Shown: positions 10,457 through 22,813, counted from the first letter of the stretch. The stretch is DNA of 64,000 nucleotides from Ischnura elegans (GCF_921293095.1 NC_060247.1:109511111-109575110), one strand, 5' to 3'. Notes: a model not told the origin generated them from the letters alone. Made by a program: numbers and translations.

Positions 10457-13400
10457 GTGAGTACCGATTTATAGTTTAATGTGCATTTTACAGTTTTTCA
10501 CTTTGCGCTTTCACTAAGTACTTCTCTCTAATCGCGGTTTATTATTCTCGTTATAGAAATTTTCGAGTGAAAGTGAAAGTCTATTTTCTGCATGTTTTGC
10601 GTTCGAAGTCATATTTACGAGCAATTTTTAAGCTTGCTTACGAACTTCTCTCCTTTACGTTCTTTATTCATGTTACCTCAGTGTATATGTCTCATTTTCA
10701 GCGTTAGGTTTGCGGGAGGAATTATTTTGCCTAAGGGACCGGGTGTAGTGATAGAAATGTTTGGTGTTCGGATAAGTACGTAGACAGTTTCTTGATGTGC
10801 TGTAGCCGGTATGTTTTGCTAAGATGCCACAGCGTCGTGTTCAGTTAAGACGTGACGAGACATATATGGTAATGCCTTTTGGTGACCGGCGCAGTGTGAT
10901 AATGTTTGGCTTATTTGAATCTTTGATGATGTTTGGAGCTTGCCTTTTAGCTGAGAGATGATATATGTGTTTTCATTTACATTTGGTCTAGTCAGCAAAT
11001 AAGCTTTGACCTAATATGGTGGGATCATGTTTGGTTATTTTTCCGTCAATATCATGTACATGCGACCTTCTGTTTTTTTAGCTACGTGCTCTTATATTTA
11101 CGGTTGATTATCCATATGTATTGAGACTTATTAAAGTTTATGGGATGATAACCGTAGTTATCGGTGCAGCAATAGTGGACGTACTCAAGTAAAGATAAAA
11201 TGATGACCGAAGTTCACGCACGTATGTAATAGGTGGACTTGGTTTTTTCAAGGAGCTGAAAATTCTTCAAAGCACGAATGCAGAATGCGTGAAGCGACCA
11301 ATATTATAAAATTTATTTTCCGCTCTAACTCACCACGTTTATGAGCTGAAAGAGTTGTTGTCTGTATACTTCTCACGAAGTGCTCGGAAAAATGTTACGC
11401 ATGTAAAATTTGTTCCCTCGCGTGCCATAGCATATCACTCCAATCTGATTGCTGCCTTCTTCTCTAAACCGTCACTGTCTTCCACTGGTGTTTCATTTTT
11501 GTTTATCGCTTGTTTTCTTCTCATGATAGGGGTGTGCCTTTCACTTTTGGATACAGCAATTTCGGATCCAATCCCTCAAAACGAGACAATATATGCAAAC
11601 GAGACTGTTTATAAGCCACCTGATGAAGGCTGCGGAAGGAAAGTAAGTCTCTTCAAATTAAACCTTCATTGTGACCCAATATTTAATTTTAGTAATTTTT
11701 AGTGGAATTTAGTCGTATTTTTAGTCATAATGGGCGTGAATTGGTGGAAGTATATTTGTTGGAGTATTTGTGGAATTATATCTGTATCGCTTGCTCTTTT
11801 TCACTAATATATTTTACTAGTCGTACAACCAGTTTCGAGGCACAGGTACAAATATTCCACAATTCTAACCCCAGAATCAGATCCGGTCATTCTACAAGCA
11901 CTTTTCCTCCCCTTATTCTTGGCATTGATTAAGTAATCTTCCTTTTATCGTACCGAACTACATCTTATGTCTTTACATGAATTGATATTTTTCTAATCTC
12001 TAATTCCCTATACAGGTAATAATTATATTAATTTAAAATATGTCGGTAAGCAGCGTGCTAATGTTCAAGCATGTAGGTACTTTAAATCTTTTAATAGATA
12101 ATATACTCGTCCAACAATTTAATTTTATTGTTGGTTGCGATAGAGATAGAAAAATATAAGCACCCATATTTTTCACTTTTTCTATCCGTCGCCTATTTCT
12201 TGAGCTATTCACTTGGATGAAGGGATATGATGACGTCACAAACTCATGCTTAGTGGGTCACTGCTTCTGAGATACTTCTCCCCTCATCGCATGGACCTCG
12301 CATTTCTCGTTGCTGTTTACGCTCTTATCCGTGTACCCTTCCCACAAAATAATGGCTCTCCCAGACCGAGTATATGCACCAGAAATCTTATGTCGTCACC
12401 AACTCATGAAAACTGGTGTATCGTCAGGCGATTGGTTTTTTTCTTAAAACTCTTTTATTCTATTCTAATTACAGCTTTCTTTCTTGTCTTACTCCTTCAA
12501 GCAACTATCCTTTTTTTATTTTTTCTCAACAATCCTCATTAGAAATTCTAGTGGAGTAGCCAGGAATTTCGTTTCGGGGGGGGGGGGAATCCAAAACCAG
12601 GGGGAAATTTTTTTAAAACGGGGTACTAAGCGTTTTAAACTAATTTTGAATATTTAGAGGGGGGTCCGGACCCCCTGTACTTCCCCCCTCGCAGTGAACA
12701 AATCCCCAAAAACATTAAAAATACACGGCCCTAAATAACAATATTCAATGAGCATCAACATCAACATTTAAATATCAAACGTTTCCACAAGGAGCTGTGA
12801 CTTTCTTATTAACGTCCCTATTTCTTATTTAAAATTACGAGCGGATGGCTGCATGGGGAAGAGTTGTTTCTGATGCCGTGAATTATTTTTTCTTTCCATC
12901 CACTGAATTCTTGCGATGATTTGCGTTTATGGGTCAGAGTGAACGATGCCAGATATACACGACGGTAGGTCCAAATTTTAATGGCATGTGATGCCAAACT
13001 CCTCGCCGATTTTCTTATTAGCTCTTCGCTATCGTCTTAATTTAGAGTTCCAGTGTATTTCTCTATCATGCAATTGAGTGATAACGCTCTTTTACAATAA
13101 AAAATATTCCACCGATTTTCAATAAATATAATTATTTTGGTTTCAGATTTGTGATAACCCATGCCTGATGCAAAAAATTGTTTAAAAAAAATGTAATGAT
13201 TTGGTTTACCCCAGCCCTTCGCCTCAAAACTACTGATTATATTCCTAGCTTCCATTGACATACACTGGGTTTTAATGCTTTTGCTCGGTTTTTATTCACT
13301 CCAAACCCCGACTCCCATTATAAATCATCGACGCACATTTAGCCTTGGACTCCCTATTAAGGCCAATTGTGTACCATTTTTGACAGGTGCCAGAAATCGT

Positions 13401-16400
13401 CTTAACCGCGTAATTTTCGTGAACAGTTTTAATATAGCAAGATTAGAAATAGTATTTTGGAATAATTTAGAGACTCCTTGACTCTAAAATGTTTAATCTC
13501 GGTATAAAAAATCAAATCAATGATCAAATATTTAATGTAAACACACAAGATTATAGAAGAAAGTTTGCTCTAATTGGCTACAAATGACTCGTGACAAATG
13601 ACGAAAACAAATATTTGGTGAATAAAATAAGTAGCCTTTTTTAATCACATTTTAAACAAATACATATTTGGCTAACGATGAAACAATGCCCTAAAAACTT
13701 TGCTCAGAGATTACTTTTAAAGGAACAAAACCTACTGTCTGGAATCATGTCCCTAGCAACCTCTCTAAATAAATAAATAATTGTCAAGGCATCACGATGA
13801 CGATACGTTTTCACTGTCTTAAGATTTTAAAATGACTACACTCATCCTCGGATTTTCTTCTTCAGAAGTCGCCGAATCAATTTCACTGATAATTTCCTGT
13901 TCTGCAAGCATTTCTTTGAACATAAGCCCGTTACGACGAGACATGATGCTATCACCAACGCCTCACGGGGACGCCTAACTGGCCTGCCCGGCGAGCCTAG
14001 TGCTGCAACACAGTATCACAGCGGGGGAAGAAGGGGGATGGGAGAAGAGGGTGTCGTCCTGCGTCATAACAACGAAGCAAAATCGACAAGCCACATATCT
14101 GGTACAAATTCGTAAACAATTACGTGTTACTAAGGGTCCTGCGTATGTATAGGCGACCGACTTTGAAAACACCATCCTGACGCTTTGGTGGTGCAAAAGA
14201 TGTATCATCATCATTAGTCAACAATCCTAAGATTGGTTTGACGCAGCTCTCCATTTCTCTCTCCTATCCGCTAATCTCTTCATAGCTACATATTTATCCT
14301 CTTTTTCATCCTTTATAACCTGTCCTATATAACTCATTCGGGGCCGTCCCTTGCCCTTTTTCCCTACCACTTGTCCTTCAACGATTGTCTTCATCAGACC
14401 ATCGTGCCTCAAAATGTGGCCAACTAAGTTGTCCCTTCTTCTGCTTAATGTTTTTAGGAGGCTTCTCTTTTCTCCTACTCTCCATAGCACTTCCTGGTTA
14501 CTATAAAGATGTATATATAATAAAAAAATTGTTTCTTCAACCCTCCTAGTGCCACAGGCGGATCTATCGGCTTTTGCGTCTGAGCCGAAAAGTCCCTTGA
14601 GCCGAAATATCGGCTTTGAGGCAGTTCATTGTCCAAATTAATAATTATGCATGAATTAAACTCTTGAATAAAGAATCAGTATAAATTTTACAGTTAAAAA
14701 TTAATATAATAATTGTAAAATAAAAAACAGCTCGTTGATAGCAAAAAATAACATAGCAGAATTTTTTCTCAAGGATGTTACATTTGATTTAAATACCTAT
14801 GGCATTTCTTGCTAGTGCCACTCCAGAATAAGAGGGTTATTGGAAATAAAGAAATAAAACTTTATAAGGTTCACTATTATTTTAATATGGGCACGACCCG
14901 GGTTTCGTAACGTGGTTACATCTTCAGGTTACGAAATTATTTTAATATGGGCACGACCCGGGTTTCGTAACGTGGTTACATCTTCAGGTTACGAAACCAC
15001 GGTAAGAAACCCGGGACGTGCCCATATTAAAATAATAGTGAACCTTACAAAGTTTTATTTCTTTATTTCCAATATGGAGAGGTTTCACAAAGTAAAGCCT
15101 GAAGTTATCATTTATAAGAGGGTAAAAAATATAAATATATGGTCTAAAACGGATATTCAGGAAAATAGTGTTCGAAGACCTCTGTATACAATAAACACAA
15201 TATATACCAAAAATGATGCATTGGCTGATGAAGAATCAGATTTTTTCCCGGCGAATGACTTGAATGTATTCTGCTCGCGTTTTTAACCAAATTAGGATCT
15301 GCATGTTTTAGACCTGACTGTATGTTGTAGTAGGCATGCAAAATTCATTCCCTTACTCGGTTGGAAAACCGAGGAGAATTGTGGTACATTGGTCCTTTTA
15401 GGTATTTATACTTATATCCCCAAAACAAAAGTAGATACCGCCACGATGATTATTGACTACATGCTTAGTATTAAAAAAACATAAAGTCAAGAAGTTACCA
15501 CCTTCAAACGTGAATTTAGGATCTGTGATTTGCCGGTAATGATGCCCTCTGTTGGGTTAAACCGGACGTTTTTAAATGAAATTGATGGTAGAAATCGTTT
15601 AGAAAGCTTCTTTTTAAATTTAGACGCCGGTTTAGTTCTGTTCCATTCCGAATTCATGTACCCAAGTGCTATCCCAATCCTTAAATACTTATTTATGCAT
15701 CAGTATTAAATCTAGTTTTGCCTTAGCTGCGTATGCCAATCTTTTGAACTCGGAGTATCCAATCTCTTTCACCAAATTTCTGTCTGCAGGGGGGAAAAAA
15801 CGATTTCCAGGTGTGCATCATGGAGCATTTCCTTCCGGAAAATGTGACGCGGGGAATGTACAATGAAAGTAGATGCCCTACCTGTGCTCACATCTGCAGG
15901 TACGCCGAAGTAATTGAAGTTCAAATAGCTCGAACATTGCATGCTGTGCGGGAGTGGAGTCCAACATTTTTTTAACCCTAATTTATTTAACAATGAATTA
16001 TTATTCTTTCCAGCAAGTCGGAGTCGATATTAAATTGTGCATACAGTGCCATAGATGAAAGAGCTCAATGCAACCAATATGTGAGAGACGTGGGGGAGCG
16101 GTTTTTTCGTGGTATTTTCGCCGCCACAGTCGCTTTCTTCTGCGAAGGAGGCGGAGACAGGTTGACAAGTAAGGTTTTTTAAAGATAATTTTTGTTGATG
16201 AAGTTTATTTTCTCCTCTATTTTTAATAAGAGACACGTTCAGATTTCATGTGTGCACGATTAAAAAATTCGGACGAAAAATATAGAATATAATACATGTT
16301 TGTTAAGGCTCTGGGCATACCCTTGGAGCTAAACACAACACAATTTAAAATAATTGACTCATCAAAAAGCTCAAAGTACACGAAAAAATCAAGTAATATC

Positions 16401-19400
16401 GATAAGGCAATATGATACACAAATAATAATGAAATAGCAAGTAAAACAAGGATTTTAATTTAACGACACACGTAATGTGTAGGCTGTATTTTATTTAGGA
16501 GTTTATTTTCGCTCTCCATTGAGTAGAGCCATGTATAAATTATATTTAAATGCATGGTGGGAAACCTTCTGTTTTAGATCCTAAGGGAGAGAATTCCAAA
16601 AGTTAGATGTCTTAACTAGAAATGATTTCTGATAGACGGTTATACGTGGAATTGGATAACGTAAATAGTCCTTTTTGCGAGATGCCATCTGAGTGGTTAC
16701 TGATCTGTTCATGAAAAATTTCAGGAGATAATCAAGGATTCTCTCTATGAACATCTTAAAAAGAAGAACACCGAGTAAATATTTTCTTCGGTTACAAAGA
16801 TTTAGCCAACCTAGGCTGATTCTGTACTGTGATATATGAACTTCCTTTCTTAAATTAAATACATATCTTGCACTTGAATTAAGCACCTTTTTGTAAAGTT
16901 TTATCCTACTCTTTATGCATATCATTATAAATAAGTATACAAAAATCAAAAGAAGGAAATACCAAGGTAGAGATTAACGTTTTTCGGGTGGAAATAGGAA
17001 GTAAGTGCTTATGAAGTTTTAGTTGATAGAGTTTGATATTGAGTTTAATACAGAGTGGGGAAAAATTATACCACAAAATTTTAACTCTGGATAGCTTATG
17101 CTTAAAAAAAGGAGAATGGAATGCTATCAGATGTGAAGTCTGAATTCCAGTCTGTTCCATTCTCCTCTTATGTCTTCATTTATTCCGCATTAACTTTTAC
17201 AGAAATTGGGGTTCCTATAAACATTTTACCCCCTGGTAAATTTGGTATTGAACATACCCTTGAAGCAAAACACAACAAAATTTACAATAATTGCCTGATC
17301 AAAATGCTCAAAGTACCTACACGAAAAAATCAAGTAATAACGATAAAGCAATATGATACACAAATAATAATGAAATAGCCAGTAAAACAAGGATTTAAAT
17401 TTAACAACACACGTAATACGTCGGCTGTATTTTATGTAGGAGTTTATTTTCGTTATCCAGCTCCATGTATAACTATCTATCAGATATCGATTCTTTAAGG
17501 CATTTCAATTTTAGAATTTAGCTGATGCTAGTATTAACCAAAGTTACTGATGATGCTTCCGTAGAAAACGTACTATTTTTAAACCACAGAAAATTTGAGC
17601 CAAGCGCTCCGATTGGCCGCGACTTTACCCTGTTGACGGATGCTCTGGACTAAGGCAAATGCAGATGCATAAATTCTGTACACTATAATAATATAAACTC
17701 TATGTGGAAATGCATGGAAATAGTTCGAAGTCCCGGGTTGTCCAGAGCAACCGGCACCAGGTCGAACTCGCGGCCAATCGGAGCGCTTGGCTGAAAGTTT
17801 CAGTAGTTTAAAAATGGTGAGTTTTCGACCTGAACATCAGTAAATTTGATTCCCACTGGCATCAGCTATCCATTATAATTACAATATCCTGGCATAATTT
17901 TTCTCCTCAATTTATTGTCTTTTCAATTTTTTGTGAGACGAAGCCGAAGCAACTCATTTCTTTATCATGCTCCCAGCAGGAAGTGCGGAAAGTCAATCAG
18001 AATTTAATCGCATGAAGCATTAAAAAAAATAAACTTAGCATAGGACGTAGAAGCTGCGAAAAAATTATCGTAAAAAGTAATGCAATAAAAATTTTCAACT
18101 GAGATGGAAAGTATAGTGCTTGAAGTATAATTATCTGATCTTCAACATTGTGCTGTCAAATTGGCTGAGAAAATTCCATTTGGGTCTCAAAAACTCATTA
18201 GTTGCTTTAAAATTCTTTGACATGTTTCTTGTGGCCACGTTTTCTTTTCACAAAATACCAATAGCGTGCCCAGGGTCAAAACTAGACGGGGGCAAGCCGT
18301 GGTCGTTCAAGATGTAACACAGAAAAGGTTAAGGAAACTAAAATTTCAAGAAAATTACGACAACACTTTATTAGTTTTTAAATTTATTCTATCAAAAATA
18401 AAATATCTTTATTTTAAATATATGTTATATACTAATGTCAATTTTCATGGATTTAAAGAAAAATTATTCAAAACTTTCGTTTTGAACTACATTTACTTTA
18501 GCTTCTTTGGGAGGGGGCAGCTGCCTCCTCCTGCCCCTCGCTGGGTACGCCCATGCAAGATACTACTAATTCCAAAACTCTGTGAGCATATGTCCATATT
18601 CATGTGGTTCTACTTACAGCTATCGACGACAGTCAGAACATGCGCTGCATTGTGACCCAGGAAAGCAATTGCACTATATCTCTTATACCAGATGATAGAA
18701 GTGATAGCAGAACTTTAGAATTCACTCCAGAAGCTTTGTGCAGGTGAGGATTTTATTATTATTATTATTGATGTTTTATTCTGTAATACGGTTTGATAAG
18801 TCGAATACTTAGCCGGATGGTGGCATAAATATGTATGAACTGAGTGAATCCATAGATATAACATAAATAGAACAGGCCTTGATAGTGAAAAAGTTATAAA
18901 GCATTCAGAATTATTTTTTTTAAATCCTGCCTCAAGCATCTTATGCAGGATGGAAAACTTGCGTTGAAGATTGAAAAATTCTCTGCCCCTAAGTTTATTT
19001 TGCGTTAATTTGATCTCAAACAAGCACTTCCTGTATTTTTGCGTAGAGTTACCCAAATTTGACCGTTTCTTATTCCCTTAGCTTTCGTTCCCACAAACTG
19101 CTTTGATAAGAGGAAACTTCGTTAATCTATAGGAATAACGAAAATAAAATAGTCCTAAATAGAGAAGAAAAAATTATAGAAGCACTCAAAATTCAATAAA
19201 AAAATCTAATGCAAGAGGGAATACTTGCGCTGAAGATTTAGAACTCCTCTACCCTTGGTAAATTTTTCAGTCAGTTTTTTCTCAACTATGTTACATACAC
19301 ATATTTGCGCGTAAAATCATGTTACCCAACTTTGAGCATTTCGTATTCCCTTAGAATTTGCTATAAGAAATTGCATAAGTGTGAGGAGCCTATGTCCCAA

Positions 19401-20936
19401 CCTGACACCAGTTTTAAGTAATGTTCCTTAACTGCTTGTAGAAAACGCTTTGTTTGTACCAATAAAACTGCAGAAATTGTTTTAAACGGGGAAAACCTGC
19501 GTTCGAACTGATGCCTTCGATGGAAATGGATTGGTATTACGGTGTGTTGCCATTGGTGTAAATGACGGCCTCCTCCCTTACACTCAATTCAAAGTATTGT
19601 CGATTTATATTTCAAAGAATAATAAAATTGATGGTTTGAGGCGTGACTTTGTGAAATCGCTTCATGTTAAATGAAAAACTTTGTAAATTTCACGTATGAT
19701 TTTAGTAACAACCAGTTTCGTCGCTGTGCAGCATCGTAAGGTTCAAATACCAGATACAGGTAGAGTATGACCTTATATTGAGTGATTTGGGGTAGAATGG
19801 TGGCCAAGATGGCGAAGCTGGGAAGGGGTATGGTGGTACTTAAAAGTTGCCAAATGGGAGGCACACAAGTTACAAAATTACAAAATGGAAGGTACACAAT
19901 GTAAGAAAATGGGAAGAAAACAATGTAACAAAGAATAATATTATGCATGAAATTGGTCACTGCAAGCCCTTACCCTCGCGCACGATTCAACAAATAAATT
20001 CGACGACACTTTTTTCTTACTTTATTTCCCTCATTTCGGAGGGAGATAAGGTGAATTCAGTACGAAAGATGCAGTACATTTAAACGAGAAATTTCATGCC
20101 TTATTTTATACTTGAAGCTTATCGATGCAATTGGCAATTTAAATACTTTAAATTTAAGGTAAACCTTTGGTAATGATACCATCGGAAGCATTTGCATTTG
20201 TACTTCATGCCAGTGGTGTCATGGAAAATTTGCAGTGCCGGAAAGCACTTTCCTTAACTTTTTTACGAGTGATATATTAATATTAGATGTTTTTTTATTA
20301 CGAGTTATTATTAACATTTAATTGCAAATAATTTTGTGTGGATTTAACTTTTTTTTTCGATTAGGATTGTATATACTAAAACATTTTGAGGCACCAAACT
20401 TGACAAAGTGCTATTTGACAATTCTGTGTTTTCCTAACCAGTGCCGGAACGGTGTTCCAGCACCACGACACCATTGCCTCATGCCCAACGAGAATAAAAG
20501 TGACTACCTTCAGATGGTGTTAAACATGTGTACAAAATGATGAACAAGGAATGTCATTCAGTAGAAATAACAGCGTAACAAAATAGTAACATTGGTTTCA
20601 TTAATATTACCTGAATAAATTTTGATCCGGATACCTTCAATCGTCTCCCTCTTGGATTTGATGATATAATGTTCTCAGTTGCTTAATATCTGATCGTTTT
20701 TAAATCATTCTCAGTCAATTTTGCTTGTCCGGCCTCTGAGTTCTGTTCAATGCAAGCAAGTAGTCTGCGTTTCACCTTTTATTATTTTTTTTTACAATTG
20801 CAGGAACTTCATATCGGGATTGTCCTGCGTGGCGAAGAAAGCAGAAGCTTGTAATCAAGAAACTGCCGCACTATTCCTTCAGTACGCAGACTATCTTAAG
20901 ACAAATAGTCCCTGCTCCTCACCCGCTGGAAGCTAA
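10426..20936 (+). CDS. Gene A: secreted 27 kDa hemolymph glycoprotein-like (DUF1397) protein, 221 aa, six exons
   Basis: Exons 10426-10456, 11530-11642, 15790-15899, 16014-16168, 18620-18743 and 20804-20936 join into one open frame of 222 codons with GT..AG introns of phases 1,0,2,1,2. A signal peptide covers residues 1 to about 22 (hydrophobic LLFLLGVCLSLL). The mature part has 14 Cys (45,57,77,80,84,93,104,128,146,154,177,186,194,215), an even number suited to seven disulfides, and five N-glycosylation sequons (N28, N34, N66, N73, N153). CPTCAHIC at 77-84, AFFCEGGGDR at 125-134 and the LC..C..C..C tail match the layout I recall for insect P27/DUF1397 hemolymph proteins; their biochemical role is unsettled. 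Poly(A) signals AATAAA lie at 20946 and 21105. Exon structure is supported by paralogs B and C. Family name is recalled, not searched. Confidence 0.78.
11530..11642 (+). CDS. Gene A exon 2
   Basis: Acceptor ctcatgatag|g, donor aa|gtaagt, phase 1 to 0. Completes the leader (GVCLSLLDTAISDPIPQ) and carries two NET glycosylation sequons and the first mature Cys. Confidence 0.75.
12550..12697. mobile_element. Poly-G repeat end, unclassified
   Basis: gtagccaggaatttcg followed by a 12-13 base G run and a mirrored ggggtccggaccccc motif, the style of transposon ends seen elsewhere in the window. Boundaries approximate. Confidence 0.35.
14227..14490 (-). pseudogene. RTE-type LINE, 3' coding tail fragment
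   Basis: The minus strand reads LSRRRDNLVGHILRHDGLMK, then GKKGKGRPRMSYIGQVIKDE and MKRLADRREKWRAASNQS. This is the same C-terminal block that ends the RTE-type LINE at 42300-42540 (NKWVGHLLRHDGLVK, RGRPRLSYITQVMKD). Only the last 85 or so residues survive, as expected for a 5'-truncated LINE copy whose 3' end lies near 14205. Confidence 0.7.
14902..14927 (-). ncRNA. Hammerhead ribozyme-like core, copy 1
   Basis: On the minus strand: CTGAAGA (matches CUGANGA), then TGTAACCACGTTAC, which can fold as stem II GTAAC/GTTAC, then GAAAC, followed by CCGGGTC with a possible GTC cleavage triplet and a minimal palindromic stem III. Stem I pairing was not convincing, so activity is uncertain. Confidence 0.4.
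14962..14987 (-). ncRNA. Hammerhead ribozyme-like core, copy 2
   Basis: Identical core to copy 1, exactly 60 bp downstream, inside the tandem duplication. A tandem arrangement is what dimeric hammerheads with very short stem III would need. Confidence 0.4.
15790..15899 (+). CDS. Gene A exon 3
   Basis: Acceptor tgtctgcag, donor cag|gtacgc, phase 0 to 2, 110 nt, the same length as exon 3 of genes B and C. Ends in CPTCAHIC, the block shared with gene B (CPRCSHVC). Confidence 0.78.
16014..16168 (+). CDS. Gene A exon 4
   Basis: Acceptor ctttccag, donor acaa|gtaagg, phase 2 to 1. Encodes the segment ending AATVAFFCEGGGDRLT. The earlier GT at 16161 would put the next exon out of frame, so the GTAAGG donor is preferred. 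A frameshifted copy lies at 49854-49942. Confidence 0.78.
16315..16511 (+). repeat. Direct repeat, copy 1
   Basis: About 200 bp (shared cores such as caatatgatacacaaataat, and aggagtttattttcg at the end) recurs in the same orientation at 17252-17452 with scattered substitutions. The two copies flank a LINE tail. Confidence 0.75.
16581..17160 (-). pseudogene. LINE reverse transcriptase C-terminal fragment
   Basis: Two minus-strand frames (17160-16906, then 16949-16581) read as one decayed LINE C-terminus: KLHKHLLPISTRKTLISTLV, then LNSSARYVFNLRKEVHISQY, SLGWLNLCNRRKYLLGVL and a final YQKSFLVKTSNFWNSLP. That ARY-x-HI, WL-x-RR, WN-x-LP order is the post-RT region of Jockey/CR1-group LINEs. No RT catalytic box remains; a frame break lies near 16920. 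Confidence 0.65.
17252..17452 (+). repeat. Direct repeat, copy 2
   Basis: Partner of 16315-16511; see that entry. Confidence 0.75.
18262..18556. mobile_element. MITE-like insertion in gene A intron 4
   Basis: Left side gcgtgcccagggtc, right side ctgggtacgcccatgc: the ends are imperfect inverse complements (GCGTRCCCAG). The right end holds a G-rich stretch gggagggggcag. No transposase. Confidence 0.4.
18620..18743 (+). CDS. Gene A exon 5
   Basis: Acceptor cttacag, donor cag|gtgagg, phase 1 to 2. Encodes IDDSQNMRCIVTQESNC through FTPEALC. This exon is missing in the relic copy A'. Confidence 0.75.
18744..20803 (+). other. Gene A intron 5
   Basis: AT-rich; 18780-19380 is paralogous to 50560-51150. 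No gene or repeat recognised apart from that. Confidence 0.5.
20804..20936 (+). CDS. Gene A exon 6 (C-terminus, stop TAA)
   Basis: Acceptor caattgcag. Encodes NFISGLSCVAKKAEAC and LKTNSPCSS, ending in TAA at 20934. The copy at 51321-51453 encodes the identical peptide with only two silent changes. Confidence 0.8.
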
Positions 20937-21741
20937 AATAACATTAATAAACTTCTTCTGGGAAAAAACCATCACCACGCATCTGTCACTACATTCAAAT
21001 CGCCTGAACAGTATATCTTTTTGAATGATAATAGAAAAACAACAGTACTCGTTCTTTAATTTCTTTCATTGCCATTTTATTTTAAGAAGTATTTTTCACC
21101 AAAAAATAAATATTTTTCTTACAAACTTTTAGGTAATCTTTGCATATTTCAGCAGCAACCTCTTTATATTCAGATATCTCAAAATCCATATTTCAGAATT
21201 CAAATACATGTTTGAAAATGAGACCATTTATGATTTTCAAGTATATACTTGAAATGAAAATCCTCTTTTTTTGCCCATTATTAAGTTCAAGAACTGGCTT
21301 ATAAATACATAAAAAAATTGATTGTGATGAATACATCTTATCATCTGGTATGAGGATACGAATGGACTTCATTTAATACTATGAAAATCAAAAACCTTAC
21401 CTACCCGTTGTTTCCCAAAGTCGAACCCATTTCGCAACCTTTTCGTACTTGGAGGTGCCAAGATTAAAGGTCAGCATGTTGTCTCATATTTTCTATCATA
21501 CTTTAAATGTGCACTTTTTTATTAGGGGAAGTTATTTTTATCATTTCTGTTATCATTTAGTATTTTTCTTCAGTTATACCACTATAATAACGTACATAAA
21601 ATATTTCCATATAATTTCTGATTAGGCTTACCTGGGCGCAGATATTCATGCATTTAAGTGGAAATTGTTTTTTTTAACCCTTTTTGGAGGTTTATTTTGA
21701 CCCTTCACCGTTTTTTGTATCATATGTGATGTACTAAACTC

Positions 21742-22188
21742 ATAGGCGGATCCAGGGGGGGGGGGGCACGGGGGCACGTGCCCCCCCCAGACCCTAAAGG
21801 CTTGTTTACACGATACATTAACACGTACGAGTTAATGTACGTTTGCGTGAATGTTTGAGTGAAATTTTGGTGGACCGGAACGGAACATGTACGAATGCAT
21901 GAACCAAAGAAGAACAGGTTTTATTTTCTGTGCATGCATTCGCACAAGTTGGGTGGTTACACGGTGCATTTTGGCGTTCATTTTCGCATTCATACATTCA
22001 GACATTAACCCGTACGTGTTAATGTACCGTGTGAACAGGCCTTTAAAATATGCAAGATTTTTAATACGGTCCCATTATCATTGCGTTCGTTTTGTATTAT
22101 GAAATATCCTTGTGCCCCCCCCAGAACAAAATCCTGGATTCGGTTTTGCTTGTGCCCCCTCCAGAAAGAAATCCTGGATCCGCCCCTG
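21742..22188. mobile_element. MITE-like element with G/C-run ends
   Basis: Left end cataggcggatccagg plus a G run, right end ctggatccgcccctg, reverse complements of each other apart from the outermost bases. Absent from the paralogous block near 51780. Holds a second element at 21796-22044. Confidence 0.55.
21796..22044. mobile_element. Nested 249-bp MITE with 34-bp terminal inverted repeats
   Basis: Begins aaaggcttgtttacacgata and ends with its imperfect reverse complement, ccgtgtgaacaggccttt (about four mismatches over 34 bp). The cattaacacgtacg motif forms a secondary internal palindrome. Confidence 0.6.
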
Positions 22189-22783
22189 ACTACACTCAGT
22201 GCCGGTTACTTCTGAAGGGCACAATTCTTCCTCTCTAACGCATGGTGTAACAGATATTATACACCCCGCCGTTACACCATGTGGTTCTCGAAGCATTCAG
22301 CAGGTGTTATAGGTGATCAGCTTCTCATTATGTAGAAGAAGTCCGCTCTCCGCATTATAACTTGAAGAGTTTTTCAAGCCATCTCTAGAGTAACCAATAT
22401 AATTATGTTATCGTTATAAGAAAGTAATTAGAAAAACTAGGGCTCCAATGAGAAGTTATCAATGAGTATGTGTATCATACGTGATACTCATGCATTTAAT
22501 TTATAAGTTGATTAAACCATTATTTATCATATGCAATTGATATTCATATTTTCCTTAAAATGAAAACAGTAGCAGAAAAAGCTGATAAAATGTAGTAATT
22601 GAAGCGTTTCTGGGCATATTTTATAAGGAAAAATATTTCTTTGTCACATATTTAAAAATTCATTCTGTTAAGGATTATTTTTTCAACCCATAGTGCACAT
22701 TTGCAGAAATATGATCAAGGCATTAGGTAAATTTGTAAATCTATCTTAACCCTAGAAGTGCACACTTCTTTTTTCAATCATAA

Positions 22784-22813
22784 AGTGCACACTGGGGTCC
22801 AGCGGACCCCAGA
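22784..22813. repeat. piggyBac subterminal repeat
   Basis: aagtgcacactggggtcc followed by agcggaccccag. The same module recurs inside the other end at about 24978-25012 and next to the right terminus at 25154-25180, a likely transposase-binding unit. Confidence 0.6.

Larger units (their letters stand above)
14842..15070. repeat. Inverted repeat with an internal 60-bp tandem duplication
   Basis: About 80 bp starting ggaaataaagaaataaaac at 14842 returns as its reverse complement ending at 15070. Inside, the 60-bp unit 14878-14937 is repeated nearly exactly at 14938-14997. Resembles opposed terminal repeats of a Penelope-like or retrozyme-like element. Confidence 0.75.
11643..15789 (+). other. 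Gene A intron 2
   Basis: 4.1 kb holding a poly-G repeat end (12550-12697), an RTE-type LINE tail (14227-14490, minus) and the hammerhead-like inverted repeat at 14842-15070; the remainder shows nothing recognisable. Confidence 0.6.
16169..18619 (+). other. Gene A intron 4
   Basis: Carries a LINE tail on the minus strand (16581-17160) between two direct repeats (16315-16511 and 17252-17452), and a MITE-like unit at about 18262-18556. Confidence 0.6.
20952..22745. other. Spacer between gene A and the piggyBac insertion
   Basis: 20952-21270 and 22305-22740 are paralogous to 51460-52200. The intervening kilobase, including nested MITEs at 21742-22188, is absent from the paralog and is therefore an insertion or an unshared remnant. 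Confidence 0.55.

Noticed and set aside
11355-11702. 115-aa frame as an independent small gene
   Set aside because: Only 11530-11642 of it is exon 2 of gene A; the start region lies upstream of the splice acceptor and the end runs past the GTAAGT donor.
16161-16163. Alternative donor gagacag|gttgac for gene A exon 4
   Set aside because: It would join to exon 5 in a frame that meets a stop; the GTAAGG donor eight bases downstream keeps the frame through exons 5 and 6.
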